NCBI GenBank assembly: GCA_016935355.1
Contig: JAFGRC010000103.1
Location: 1 to 36,962, forward strand
Source of the DNA: Bacteroidales bacterium
Lineage (GTDB): Bacteria; Bacteroidota; Bacteroidia; Bacteroidales; UBA10428
Length of the DNA: 36,962 nt
Reading direction: 5' to 3'
Part shown: positions 24,471 through 32,196 of the stretch, one piece after another
How the letters are laid out: the number at the start of each line of letters is the position of its first letter
How positions within the stretch are numbered: the first letter of the stretch is position 1
Program-made: the position numbers and the translations under genes
The notes under the pieces: model-generated
Told to the model about the DNA's origin: nothing
The model's database searches: none
Seen by the model: the letters and a program-made list of their open reading frames with translations, nothing else

Positions 24471-25163
24471 ATGGAAAGTATAAACACATGCAATTGCGAG
24501 GGTTGCGAACTGAAATCCCTTTTCTTTGAGAATGTCACCACCTCAGAGATTGAATCCATATGTACACGTAAAACAGAGCATGAGTACAGCAAAGGAGATA
24601 TAATCATTCAGGAGGGTGAGGCAATCCAGGACTTTATATACCTGAAGACGGGACTGGTCAAGTTATACCGAAGTGGAAACAACGGTAAGGAGCAAATTAT
24701 TTGTTTTGCATTGCCACTTGACTTTGTAAGCCTGTTGAGTATATTTTCGGAACAAAAATACAATTATTCTGTCGCTGCTCTAGAGGATTCAGTGACATGC
24801 AACATCAGGATGGAAGAGGTAAAAAGCATTGCTTCGCAAAACGGAAAGTTTACACTGAGTCTGATCGAAAAAGTGAACAAAGCTACTGACAGGATTATCC
24901 TCGATTTCCTTGAAGTTAAACAAAAGCGGCTTTATGGACGCATTGCATATATTCTTCTCTATTTTTCAAAGAAAATATATAATAGCAAATCGTTTGATTT
25001 GCCGGTATCCAGAAAAGAGATTGCTGAATATATTGGCATGACCGTGGAAAATGTGATCCGTTCACTTTCCGACCTGCGCAAAGACGGAATCATTAAAATA
25101 TTTGGCCCGAACATTGAAATTGTTGATGAGGACAGGCTCTTGCGGATTTCGGAACTAAGCTGA
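24471..25163 (+). CDS. Crp/Fnr-family regulator with N-terminal cysteine cluster
   Basis: A 230-aa transcription factor. The cNMP-binding-fold sensor domain spans about residues 15-135 (EYSKGDIIIQEGEAIQDFIY … CFALPLDFVSLLSIF). A helical dimerisation stretch follows, then the Crp-type HTH (VSRKEIAEYIGMTVENVIRS, then LSDLRKDGIIKIFG). The N-terminus is TCNCEGCELKSLFF, with C7, C9 and C12, plus C31, C78 and C110 further on. E. coli FNR uses three N-terminal cysteines and one internal cysteine for its [4Fe-4S] cluster, so iron-sulfur or thiol sensing is plausible. The ORF track's GTG at 24465 is two codons before the ATG I use. It is divergent from the SQR operon, across the paired operators it might bind. 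Confidence 0.92.
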   Translation: MESINTCNCEGCELKSLFFENVTTSEIESICTRKTEHEYSKGDIIIQEGEAIQDFIYLKTGLVKLYRSGNNGKEQIICFALPLDFVSLLSIFSEQKYNYSVAALEDSVTCNIRMEEVKSIASQNGKFTLSLIEKVNKATDRIILDFLEVKQKRLYGRIAYILLYFSKKIYNSKSFDLPVSRKEIAEYIGMTVENVIRSLSDLRKDGIIKIFGPNIEIVDEDRLLRISELS

Positions 25164-25206
25164 TTCATTGGATTTCACAATCCAGTTTGATGTGCCTTGC
25201 GAACAT

Positions 25207-25260
25207 ATACCGGCAAATAATTCATTGGTGGTAATGTAATGAAGGCATTTCCGGTATTTT
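25207..25260. terminator. Hairpin between convergent Crp-like genes
   Basis: ATACCGG-C-AAAT pairs with ATTT-CCGGTAT, giving an 11-bp stem with a single-base bulge and a 28-base loop, followed on the plus strand by TTTT. Both crp genes end nearby, so it could serve the plus-strand gene. Confidence 0.5.
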
Positions 25261-25333
25261 TAACGACAGCTGTGCAGTAAATGCATACCCGGATATGAAG
25301 GATCTTAAGCCTTTCAGGTAATGAATTAAAGCA

Positions 25334-26029
25334 TTATCCTTTCTTACTGATTTCCAGCAGAGACTGCATGTTTGTGATCCGGATGTTTTTATCTTCCAGT
25401 TTTATCAGACCATCCTTTTCAAAGGTTTTAAGCAATTTTACAGTGCTTTCCACAGATATGCCAGCAAAATCTGCAATATCTTTTCTTGATAACAATGAAA
25501 AAACCTGTTCGTCTGTGAAACGCTGATCGCTCAGGTAGAGCAGCGTGTCGGCCAGACGGCCGTTCATTTGTTTATACATCATATTTCCGAGTGTGCCAAG
25601 CAGCATATTGTTTTGTTCACAGTAACGTTTGATGATGCCGTGTGCAAAAAGGCCATTGCTTTTAACAATTTTGTCCAGAGCCGGTTTGTTGATGAGGTAT
25701 ACCTGTGTGTCTTTAAGGGCCTGCGTGGAATAGTTGAATACCTGCTGGTCAAAAACAACGGAAAGGCCCGCCAGATCTCCTGCCTGCAGCAAACTTAAGT
25801 TGAAATTACGGGTCATGTTACCTTCAATATATTGCTTGACCAGTCCGTTAATAATAAAAAGCACATAGGAAGAAAAGGCTCCCTGTTTGGTAAGGTTCTC
25901 TCCTTTGCGAAACAGAACCTGCGTTCTGCTGTCCTGCATGATTTCCATTTCTTCCGGTGAAAGAGATTGAAAACAGGGTGCCTGAATATCACAAATGAAG
26001 TCTTTATCCGATTCGGAAAGGGTTTTCAT
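25334..26029 (-). CDS. Crp/Fnr-family transcriptional regulator
   Basis: A 231-aa regulator with an N-terminal cNMP-fold sensor (VLFRKGENLTKQGAFSSYVL … LLQAGDLAGLSVVF) and a C-terminal HTH (LSRKDIADFAGISVESTVKL, LKTFEKDGLIKLEDKNIRI). There are two cysteines near the N-terminus (C13, C19) and one at CEQNN; the full three-plus-one FNR pattern is not evident. It is thus not a duplicate of the first regulator, with only the general fold in common. It converges on that gene (170 bp between stops) and is divergent from the thioredoxin operon, with 168 bp between starts. It could control either. The effector is unknown. Confidence 0.9.
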   Translation of the reverse strand: MKTLSESDKDFICDIQAPCFQSLSPEEMEIMQDSRTQVLFRKGENLTKQGAFSSYVLFIINGLVKQYIEGNMTRNFNLSLLQAGDLAGLSVVFDQQVFNYSTQALKDTQVYLINKPALDKIVKSNGLFAHGIIKRYCEQNNMLLGTLGNMMYKQMNGRLADTLLYLSDQRFTDEQVFSLLSRKDIADFAGISVESTVKLLKTFEKDGLIKLEDKNIRITNMQSLLEISKKG

Positions 26030-26148
26030 CTTTAATTATTAGAATAAACAGCTAAGTTAAAACTAAATCAATAAAATAGTTGAGGTATTTCAATTGTTGG
26101 ATTGAACAGCCAGAGGGCAAACTGCTTTTACGACTGCGCATAACCGGC

Positions 26149-26156
26149 TAATTTTG
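26149..26156 (+). promoter_or_regulatory. Putative -7 box for the thioredoxin operon
   Basis: TAATTTTG is an exact TAnnTTTG match, 40 bp before the ATG at 26197. A T-rich TTTTA lies about 24 bp upstream in the -33 area. Confidence 0.55.
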
Positions 26157-26196
26157 CATCGTGAAACATCTGTATAAATCAAATAAACCATAAATT

Positions 26197-26568
26197 ATGT
26201 TGTACACAAATCTGAAACACATTGAATCGGCAGCTGATCATCAGAAAATTATCAGCGAAAACAATAATGTAATGGTATGCTGTGGCCGTATGGGTCCCAT
26301 GTGTATCCCTGTTTACGGAATAATGGAAGATCTGGAGGAAGAATACAAACATGTGAAGTTTTACGATATGGAATTTGACAATCCGGAATCACACGTAATC
26401 CGTAATGCTCCCGAATGCCGGGGTTTTATGGGACTTCCGTATGTGGTGTATTATAAGAACGGTAAAATTGTGAAGGCCACCAGCAGCATACAGTCCATGG
26501 AACAGGTAAAGGATATTCTGAATCAGGAATTTGGCGTAACAAAACAGGTTGAGCGTTATGCATCCTGA
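26197..26568 (+). CDS. Thioredoxin-fold protein with CX6C active-site motif
   Basis: A 123-aa protein of thioredoxin fold. The usual WCGPC is replaced by CCGRMGPMCIPVY, giving a vicinal C28-C29 pair and Cys36 in a CX6C spacing. The rest of the fold is intact: VKFYDMEFDNPESHVI, then RGFMGLPYVVYYKNGKIVKA with the cis-proline (Pro81). Cys74 (PECRG) is an additional cysteine. I recall this variant in anaerobic bacteria next to a thioredoxin reductase. The next gene, trxB, begins inside its last codons (11-bp overlap), so they are probably translated together and partners. Whether the CX6C pair is redox active is not established. Confidence 0.85.
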   Translation: MLYTNLKHIESAADHQKIISENNNVMVCCGRMGPMCIPVYGIMEDLEEEYKHVKFYDMEFDNPESHVIRNAPECRGFMGLPYVVYYKNGKIVKATSSIQSMEQVKDILNQEFGVTKQVERYAS

Positions 26569-27526
26569 TCATCATTATGACGCAATCATTATTGGTGCGG
26601 GTCCGGCCGGACTCACGGCGGGCATATATCTGTCCAGGGCCAGATTGAAAACACTTATACTCACGGAAGGTATGGCCGGAGGTCAGCTGATCCTGACGCA
26701 TGAGATCGCCAATTATCCTGGTGTTGAAAGTGTCAGTGGATACCAGCTCGCCAATATCATGAAAAAACAGGCAAAATCGTTTGGATGCGAAATTAAGACG
26801 AACACAATCAGCAAAAAACTTGATCTTTCGGGAGCCGTTAAAAGTGTCACACTTGCAAATGGCGATACCTTTACGTCCCATGCCCTGATCCTCAGTCCGG
26901 GAGGCAGACCCCGTAACCTGAATGTTCCGGGAGAGGACCGTTTTAAAGGACGCGGGATATCCTATTGCGCGACCTGTGACGGTGATTTCTTTACCGGCAA
27001 AGAGATCACGGTGGTTGGCGGTGGCAATTCGGCACTTGAAGAGGCGGTCTCGCTTACCAGATATGCCAGTAAAGTCACCATTGTTCACCAGTTCAATCAT
27101 TTTCAGGCATACCGTCATGCTGTTGAAGAAGCACAAAACAATCCCAGGATAGACTTTATGATGGAATCGACCATTGTTGAATTTTACGGAAAGGAAAACC
27201 TGGAAGGCGTTAAGATCAAGAATATCAATAAAGGAACAATACGTCAGTACAAAACTGACGGTGTTTTTATCTTCATCGGATATGTTCCCAATACGGAATT
27301 TCTGGACGGTCTCATTGAAAAGAATGCTATGGGTGAGATTCAGGTTTCTTCGCAGATGGAAACAAATGTTCCGGGTGTTTTTGCAGCGGGTGATTCCGTT
27401 GTTAAAAAATACAGACAGGTGACTACTGCAATAAGTGACGGTACAATAGCTGCTCTTTCGGCAACGGAATATATTAACAGGATCAAACAAAAAACTAGTC
27501 GTCAAATTTTAACTTCAATATCATGA
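26558..27526 (+). CDS. trxB: Thioredoxin reductase-like flavoprotein without HRRxxxR motif
   Basis: A 322-aa FAD enzyme of the low-molecular-weight thioredoxin reductase family. FAD motif: YDAIIIGAGPAGLTAGIYLS (from residue 7). The redox disulfide is CATC (137-140) in GISYCATCDGDFFTGK. The second Rossmann motif is VVGGGNSALEEAVSLTRYAS (from 153), and PGVFAAGDSVVK is the FAD-binding C-terminal motif. The arginine cluster HRRxxxRA that binds the NADPH 2'-phosphate is replaced by HQFNHFQA (177-184). Loss of that motif is known in reductases that do not use NADPH efficiently, such as the Thermoplasma enzyme and ferredoxin-dependent types. The electron donor is therefore uncertain. It overlaps the CX6C thioredoxin upstream and, by 4 bp (ATGA), the thioredoxin downstream. 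Confidence 0.92.
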   Translation: MHPDHHYDAIIIGAGPAGLTAGIYLSRARLKTLILTEGMAGGQLILTHEIANYPGVESVSGYQLANIMKKQAKSFGCEIKTNTISKKLDLSGAVKSVTLANGDTFTSHALILSPGGRPRNLNVPGEDRFKGRGISYCATCDGDFFTGKEITVVGGGNSALEEAVSLTRYASKVTIVHQFNHFQAYRHAVEEAQNNPRIDFMMESTIVEFYGKENLEGVKIKNINKGTIRQYKTDGVFIFIGYVPNTEFLDGLIEKNAMGEIQVSSQMETNVPGVFAAGDSVVKKYRQVTTAISDGTIAALSATEYINRIKQKTSRQILTSIS

Positions 27527-27942
27527 ACACGGCGCTTATTATAGCAGGAACGCTCTTACTGGTTTTACTGGGATATGGAATATATAATTTCCGGAAATTC
27601 AAAAACATGGAGGACGTTGCTCCAAGCGAAAGGATCAGAATATTAAGCGATAAAAGCTTTCAACACCAGATTAAAAAGGGAGTATCACTTGTCGATTTCT
27701 GGGCTTCATGGTGCGTACCCTGCAAAATGATGTCACCTGTATTGAACGATGTTGCTGAAGAACTGGATGGAAGTGCGAATGTCTGTAAACTCAATGTTGA
27801 ACAATATCCGAATATAAGTTCCAGATATCATATAAAAGGAATTCCAACCATGGTATTGTTCAGGGATGGAATAGAGGTCAACCGTTTTGCAGGTATTAAA
27901 TCAAAAGAATTTCTGATCAAACAAATAAATTTATTAATTTAG
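27523..27942 (+). CDS. Membrane-anchored thioredoxin
   Basis: A 139-aa protein with an N-terminal membrane segment (ALIIAGTLLLVLLGYGIYNF) and a canonical thioredoxin domain: VSLVDFWASWCVPCKMMSPV (active site WCVPC at 63-67), then YHIKGIPTMVLFRDGIEVNR with the cis-proline. The short N-terminus followed by positive residues (FRKFKN) suggests an N-out, C-in topology, which would put the thioredoxin on the cytoplasmic side by the positive-inside rule, although a signal-anchor facing the periplasm cannot be excluded. It overlaps trxB by 4 bp (ATGA), so is co-translated with it and probably is its substrate. Confidence 0.92.
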   Translation: MNTALIIAGTLLLVLLGYGIYNFRKFKNMEDVAPSERIRILSDKSFQHQIKKGVSLVDFWASWCVPCKMMSPVLNDVAEELDGSANVCKLNVEQYPNISSRYHIKGIPTMVLFRDGIEVNRFAGIKSKEFLIKQINLLI

Positions 27943-27949
27943 GTATTTT

Positions 27950-28534
27950 ATGAAAAGTGTACGATCTCATAATGAGCTGATCAATGAAATATCAAAGAAG
28001 CCCCGTTCTTTGCTGTTGTTGTACAAACAGGGTAGCGAACTGAGCAGTTGTGCATTGAAGAACCTTTCCAACATCACGGTAAAAAACGGGGAAGAAATTG
28101 GTATGCTTGCCGCTGATGTTTCCACTGTCCGGGACATTCATCAAGTCTACGGGATAACCACTGTCCCTGCTTTGCTGATTTTCGAAAGGGATCAATTTAT
28201 AAATGTGATCAAGGGCTGTCACGAGAGTGCTTATTATAAAGCACTTGCCGAGAATGCGATTTTTCATTCGCTGTCAAAAGCGTCGGGCAGAACACAAAAA
28301 AGTGTAAAAGTATATTCAACCCCCTCGTGTTCATGGTGCAACACCCTGAAAGTCTATTTAAGAAAACAGGGGATCGCATTTACCGATATCGACATATCAC
28401 GGGATGAACAGGCAGCTCAGGAACTTGTCAGAAGGAGCGGACAGTCGGGTGTTCCACAAACTGAAATTGAAGGACAGATCATTGTCGGGTTTGACCGTAC
28501 TAAAATCAACAATGCTCTGGGTATTAACGGATAA
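27950..28534 (+). CDS. Thioredoxin-like/glutaredoxin two-domain fusion
   Basis: A 194-aa protein with no signal peptide. Residues 1-110 are a thioredoxin fold with a degenerate active site (YKQGSELSSCALKNL, a single Cys34) and a TVPAL cis-proline. Residues 118-194 are a glutaredoxin domain: VKVYSTPSCSWCNTLKVYLR with CSWC at 127-130, FTDIDISRDEQAAQEL, and SGVPQTEIEGQIIVGFDRTK with the TVP-equivalent GVP. Full CxxC in the glutaredoxin part suggests dithiol chemistry; the thioredoxin part may be structural or bind a partner, using the single cysteine. It is 7 bp after the membrane thioredoxin, in the same operon. Functions are inferred from the folds. Confidence 0.88.
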   Translation: MKSVRSHNELINEISKKPRSLLLLYKQGSELSSCALKNLSNITVKNGEEIGMLAADVSTVRDIHQVYGITTVPALLIFERDQFINVIKGCHESAYYKALAENAIFHSLSKASGRTQKSVKVYSTPSCSWCNTLKVYLRKQGIAFTDIDISRDEQAAQELVRRSGQSGVPQTEIEGQIIVGFDRTKINNALGING

Positions 28535-28555
28535 TGATTATAATATCGAATAAAA

Positions 28556-28840
28556 ATGAAAGAGTTATTACCAGTAAATCAAAACGTAGTGCTCGATATT
28601 ACCGAATCGGGCGAACAAAAAACAGCTTCAGGCATCATTATACCTGATAGCGTAAAGGAAAAACCCAAATTTGCAAAGCTGGTCTGGATGAGCAATATTG
28701 AAAATGCTGAAGTAAAGCCAGGCGATGTGGTTGTATACAAACCATTTTCAGGTACAGAGATTGATTTTGAAAAGAAGAAGTTTTTAATACTTCCTTATGC
28801 GGACATTCTCGCCAAGATCACGGAAACAGAGGAGATTTAG
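28556..28840 (+). CDS. GroES-family co-chaperonin, orphan
   Basis: A 94-aa protein with the Cpn10 fold: LPVNQNVVLDITESGEQKTA, a mobile-loop-like TASGIIIPD, and VKPGDVVVYKPFSGTEIDFE with KFLILPYADILAKI at the end. GroES normally caps GroEL and is encoded beside it; here groEL is absent and the gene trails a thiol-redox operon (21 bp after the thioredoxin-glutaredoxin fusion). The canonical GroES mobile loop is longer and has GGI; the sequence is noticeably diverged. It may be a second, specialised GroES that works with the main GroEL or another partner. The family call is good; the role is unknown. Confidence 0.85.
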   Translation: MKELLPVNQNVVLDITESGEQKTASGIIIPDSVKEKPKFAKLVWMSNIENAEVKPGDVVVYKPFSGTEIDFEKKKFLILPYADILAKITETEEI

Positions 28841-29149
28841 CAAACCTACTGATTTCTATTTTAATACATATCTGAAAACAGGTTTTGAGACAGCCATTGA
28901 CAGCATTTCAAAAGCATTGGAAATGCGGAAGGATTTGGAGTGTAATCAGCTGAATCTTCAGGAAAAATTCAGGGAGTAACTGGGGAGGGAACATTAAAGG
29001 ATATACCTTAAATAACCGGAAGATCTTGCACCGGAAATTACTTAAAAATTACAACGGGTGATCAATAGCTTATAAGACAGCAAAAATCCTTTCAGGTTTT
29101 AGCAAGGTTTTAGTTGGCGATTCCGTGACTGTTTTATAATTTCGCGGCC
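28841..29149. other. Intergenic, no gene supported
   Basis: About 310 bp before the MFS gene. A 60-codon ORF (28797-28979) overlaps the groES end in another frame; its second half looks protein-like (YFNTYLKTGFETAIDSI) but has no recognisable match. A possible promoter lies at its end. Confidence 0.4.
29137..29144 (+). promoter_or_regulatory. Possible -7 box overlapping the MFS gene start
   Basis: TAATTTCG is close to TAnnTTTG, with TTGG 23 bp upstream in the -33 region. It ends 5 bp before the ATG at 29150, so a transcript from it would have almost no leader. Confidence 0.4.
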
Positions 29150-30544
29150 ATGAATAAATCTGGCTCAGCCGAAAAAGTAAACCGGGGAATTTTGCTGGCT
29201 GTGATCATGCTGTCTTCCTTCTTTAATCCCTTCATGGGATCGGCAGTCAATATTGCGCTTCCTTCCATCGGTAATGAATTGTCCATGAATGCGGTATCGC
29301 TGAGTTGGATCGCCATGGCATTTCTGTTATCCTCTGCCACCATGCTCGTTCCCTTTGGAAAGCTTGCGGATATTATCGGGCGAAGAAAAATGCTGCTATG
29401 GGGCAACCTGTTTTTTGTTGTTGCCACATTTTTATGTTCCCTTTCTTTTTCCGGTACCATGCTTGTAATTTCAAGATTTCTCCAGGGTATGGGAAGTGCT
29501 ATGATGGTGGGTTCAAGTATGGCAATTGTGATTTCTGCGTTTCCACCTGAAATCCGGGGAAGAATAATCGGTTTAAATACTATGGCTGTGTATGTTGGAC
29601 TCTCAGCTGCGCCCTGGCTGGGAGGGATTCTGACCGAGCATCTGGGGTGGAGAAGCATTTTTTATACCAACGGAATTGCAGGATTGTTGGTTATGCTGGG
29701 GATTCTTTTTGGCGTGAGGGCTGAATGGGCTGAAGCAAGAAATGACCGGTTTGATCTGAAAGGATCTGTTATCTATGTTGCATCAATGTTGTCGCTGATG
29801 TATGGTTTTTCAAAATTACCCGGCAATCTGGCGATTATACTTACTGTTGCCGGACTAACCGGAATGGTTTTTTTCGTGATGATCGAGCAACGCATGAATT
29901 TTCCGGTATTAAGCATCAATCTTTTCAGCAACAACCGCATTTTCGCATTTTCGAATCTGGCGGCACTGATCAATTATGCAGCTACCTTTGGAATTACTTT
30001 TGTGTTAAGTCTTTATTTGCAGAACATTAAGGGACTGTCGCCTGCAGATGCCGGTCTCCTGCTCATGACCCAACCCGTCGTGATGGCACTGACCGCATCT
30101 ATATCAGGACGCCTGTCTGACCGGATCGATTCCCAGATCCTTTCATCCGCGGGTATGGCTGTAATTGTGGTGGGACTCCTCTTTATGATATTTTTAAAAT
30201 CCGGCACCCCCGATTTTTACCTGATCATATCCCTGGTCATCCTGGGTTTTGGATTCGGTTTGTTTTCTGCTCCCAATACAAATTCTGTTATGAGTTCAGT
30301 CGAAAAAAAATATCTTGGGATTGCTTCAGCAACACTGGGAACCATGAGGGCAACCGGACAAATGTTCAGTATGGCCATTGCCGCTATGGCCATTCACATT
30401 TTTATCGGTGAGGCACAGATCAACATTCAAAATGTATTACCGTTCATGAAAAGTCTGAAGATCATTTTCCTGATCTTTGCTGCACTTTGCTTTTTTGGCG
30501 TTTTTGCGTCACTTGCAAGAGGGAAGAAAGTGGCTAATTCCTGA
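29150..30544 (+). CDS. MFS transporter, DHA2 (EmrB/QacA-like) family
   Basis: A 464-aa inner-membrane protein with about 14 membrane segments. The N-terminal half has FMGSAVNIALPSIGNELSMN (motif D1-like), SLSWIAMAFLLSSATMLVPF, GKLADIIGRRKMLLWGNLFF (motif A) and ISRFLQGMGSAMMVGSSMAI (motif B/C region). The C-terminal half has ISGRLSDRIDSQILSSAGMA. These are proton-coupled drug/metabolite exporters; the substrate here is unknown. The gene converges on the acyl-CoA ligase gene with just 2 bp between stop codons. No TetR/MarR-type regulator is adjacent. Confidence 0.92.
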   Translation: MNKSGSAEKVNRGILLAVIMLSSFFNPFMGSAVNIALPSIGNELSMNAVSLSWIAMAFLLSSATMLVPFGKLADIIGRRKMLLWGNLFFVVATFLCSLSFSGTMLVISRFLQGMGSAMMVGSSMAIVISAFPPEIRGRIIGLNTMAVYVGLSAAPWLGGILTEHLGWRSIFYTNGIAGLLVMLGILFGVRAEWAEARNDRFDLKGSVIYVASMLSLMYGFSKLPGNLAIILTVAGLTGMVFFVMIEQRMNFPVLSINLFSNNRIFAFSNLAALINYAATFGITFVLSLYLQNIKGLSPADAGLLLMTQPVVMALTASISGRLSDRIDSQILSSAGMAVIVVGLLFMIFLKSGTPDFYLIISLVILGFGFGLFSAPNTNSVMSSVEKKYLGIASATLGTMRATGQMFSMAIAAMAIHIFIGEAQINIQNVLPFMKSLKIIFLIFAALCFFGVFASLARGKKVANS

Positions 30545-30546
30545 TT

Positions 30547-32196
30547 TTATTTATAAAGATATCTTTTGATACTTCTTTTCGGGGTTTTTACGAATTCCTC
30601 ATCTCGGATCTCAAACCTGGAAACGTTCATATAGCCAGGAATGCTTTTGTTCAGGTCTTTTCGATACTGGTCGAATATTTTGACCAGATCGTCCTGTGAG
30701 ATATTCTCTTTTTCTGTTTTTTCTTTATCGGGGTAAATGAGGGCTACCAGCTTTTCTCCCCTTTGCACAACTACCGATTCGCTCACATAATACATGTTGT
30801 TTATGGGGGCTTCAATTTCCTCGGGATAGATATTACGACCACTGGCGCCGAGTATCAGGCTTTTGCTTCTTCCCTTTATATAAATGAAACCATCCCTGTC
30901 AATCACACCGAGGTCTCCGGTATGCAGCCAGCCTTCATCGTCAATAATCGCTTTGGATGCTTCTTCGTTCTTATAATATCCTGTCATAACGTTTTCCCCG
31001 CGCAGAATGATTTCACCAACGATATTTTGTGTATCCTCAGAATCAATCGTAACTTCAAGCGTGTCTACAGACCTTCCGGATGCTCCCAGCCTGTTTTCCG
31101 TCCAGGGTGCATAACTGATAAGCGGTCCGCATTCTGTCATTCCGTAACCAACTGCAAAAGGGAATTTGATTTTTTTGAAAAAAGCTTCGGCTTCGGGATT
31201 AAAAGCTGCACCACCAATGACCAGTTCAGTGAAATTACCGCCAAATGCCTGCATCAGATTAGCCCTGATCTTTTTATGCAGGACTTTTTTTAACAGTGGG
31301 GTGCCCAGGAGTATTTTCATGTGCCATTTACTGATGACAGGTATCAGCTTTGCTTTATAAATTTTCTCTATAACCAGGGGAACGGATAATATCAGCCGGG
31401 GTTTCACCTCCTGAAAAGCCTGCATGATTACCTGCGGCGATGGTGATTTGGTGAGAATGGTTACATGGCAACCGATAGAAAAAGGGAACAGAAATTCAAA
31501 TGCACAGCCGTAAGTATGCGCGAGCGGCAAAAATGATACAATGCGGTCACCGGGGATAAGCGGCATATTGTTCTGTGCAAATCTGACGTTCGCAGCCAGA
31601 CTGTTATGCTGGAGCATTACCCCCTTGGAAAAGCCGGTAGTTCCTGAAGTATAGCTGATGACAGCAAGTTCATTGTTGCTGACTGAAGGCACTGTGAACT
31701 GTTCGGCATTAAGTCCTTCTGGAAAGTTTTTGGCAAATTCCACATCCAGCTGTTCAATTGCCGGTCTGATCCTTGGCGAAGTGGAATTCAGCAGTCCGAA
31801 TGAGTTTAAAGATATTATCCCCTTTACAGCTGTTAATTTGGAGGGATCAATGTTCTGGTAAATTGAATCAGAACTGAACAACAGTACTGAATCAGAATGG
31901 TTGACAATGGACTGGATGTCCTCCGGCATGAAATCAGGAAGAATCGGAACAATAACAGCCCCGTATGAAGTTACGGCAAGATAAATAACGCACCAGCGGA
32001 CAGAGTTTTTTCCAACCAGGGCAATCTTGTCGCCTTTTTTGATTCCGATGTGGTCAAAAAGCAGGTGGAATTTATAAATATGATTTCCTATTTCTGAATA
32101 GGTCATACTTTCTCCTTTATAATCAGAGAGTGCGGTAATATCCCAGTTCTTTTTTATACTCTCTTTGACATAATCAACAAATCTCTCCTGTATCAT
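30547..32196 (-). CDS. AMP-binding long-chain fatty acid-CoA ligase-like enzyme
   Basis: A 549-aa cytosolic or membrane-associated ANL-superfamily enzyme that adenylates a carboxylic acid and transfers it to CoA. Motifs: the P-loop ISYTSGTTGFSKGVMLQHNS, the aromatic/linker GYGMTECGPLISYAPW, the Asp in GWLHTGDLGVIDRDGF, the hinge GRSKSLILGASGRNIYPEEI, and the C-terminal lysine region (TPKRSIKRYLY). LPLAHTYGCAFEFLFPFSIG matches long-chain acyl-CoA synthetases (FadD/YngI-like). Its length is somewhat shorter than the 600-aa LACS forms. Natural substrates are inferred to be medium or long fatty acids. The gene is monocistronic and convergent with the MFS gene. Confidence 0.93.
   Translation of the reverse strand: MIQERFVDYVKESIKKNWDITALSDYKGESMTYSEIGNHIYKFHLLFDHIGIKKGDKIALVGKNSVRWCVIYLAVTSYGAVIVPILPDFMPEDIQSIVNHSDSVLLFSSDSIYQNIDPSKLTAVKGIISLNSFGLLNSTSPRIRPAIEQLDVEFAKNFPEGLNAEQFTVPSVSNNELAVISYTSGTTGFSKGVMLQHNSLAANVRFAQNNMPLIPGDRIVSFLPLAHTYGCAFEFLFPFSIGCHVTILTKSPSPQVIMQAFQEVKPRLILSVPLVIEKIYKAKLIPVISKWHMKILLGTPLLKKVLHKKIRANLMQAFGGNFTELVIGGAAFNPEAEAFFKKIKFPFAVGYGMTECGPLISYAPWTENRLGASGRSVDTLEVTIDSEDTQNIVGEIILRGENVMTGYYKNEEASKAIIDDEGWLHTGDLGVIDRDGFIYIKGRSKSLILGASGRNIYPEEIEAPINNMYYVSESVVVQRGEKLVALIYPDKEKTEKENISQDDLVKIFDQYRKDLNKSIPGYMNVSRFEIRDEEFVKTPKRSIKRYLYK

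Noticed and set aside
25169-25184. TGGATT-tcac-AATCCA hairpin after the first crp gene
   Set aside because: A 6-bp stem with no T-run; too weak to call a terminator next to the better hairpin at 25207-25260.
26426-27505. 359-aa minus-strand ORF opposite trxB
   Set aside because: Exact antisense shadow of the trxB gene. The translation has no recognisable domain, whereas the plus strand carries clear FAD and CATC motifs.
28797-28979. 60-aa ORF overlapping the groES end
   Set aside because: The first third overlaps groES in another frame. The second half looks protein-like but no family is recognised, so it was left as a note only.
30763-31293. 176-aa plus-strand ORF inside the acyl-CoA ligase
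   Set aside because: Antisense shadow; no domain and no start context.
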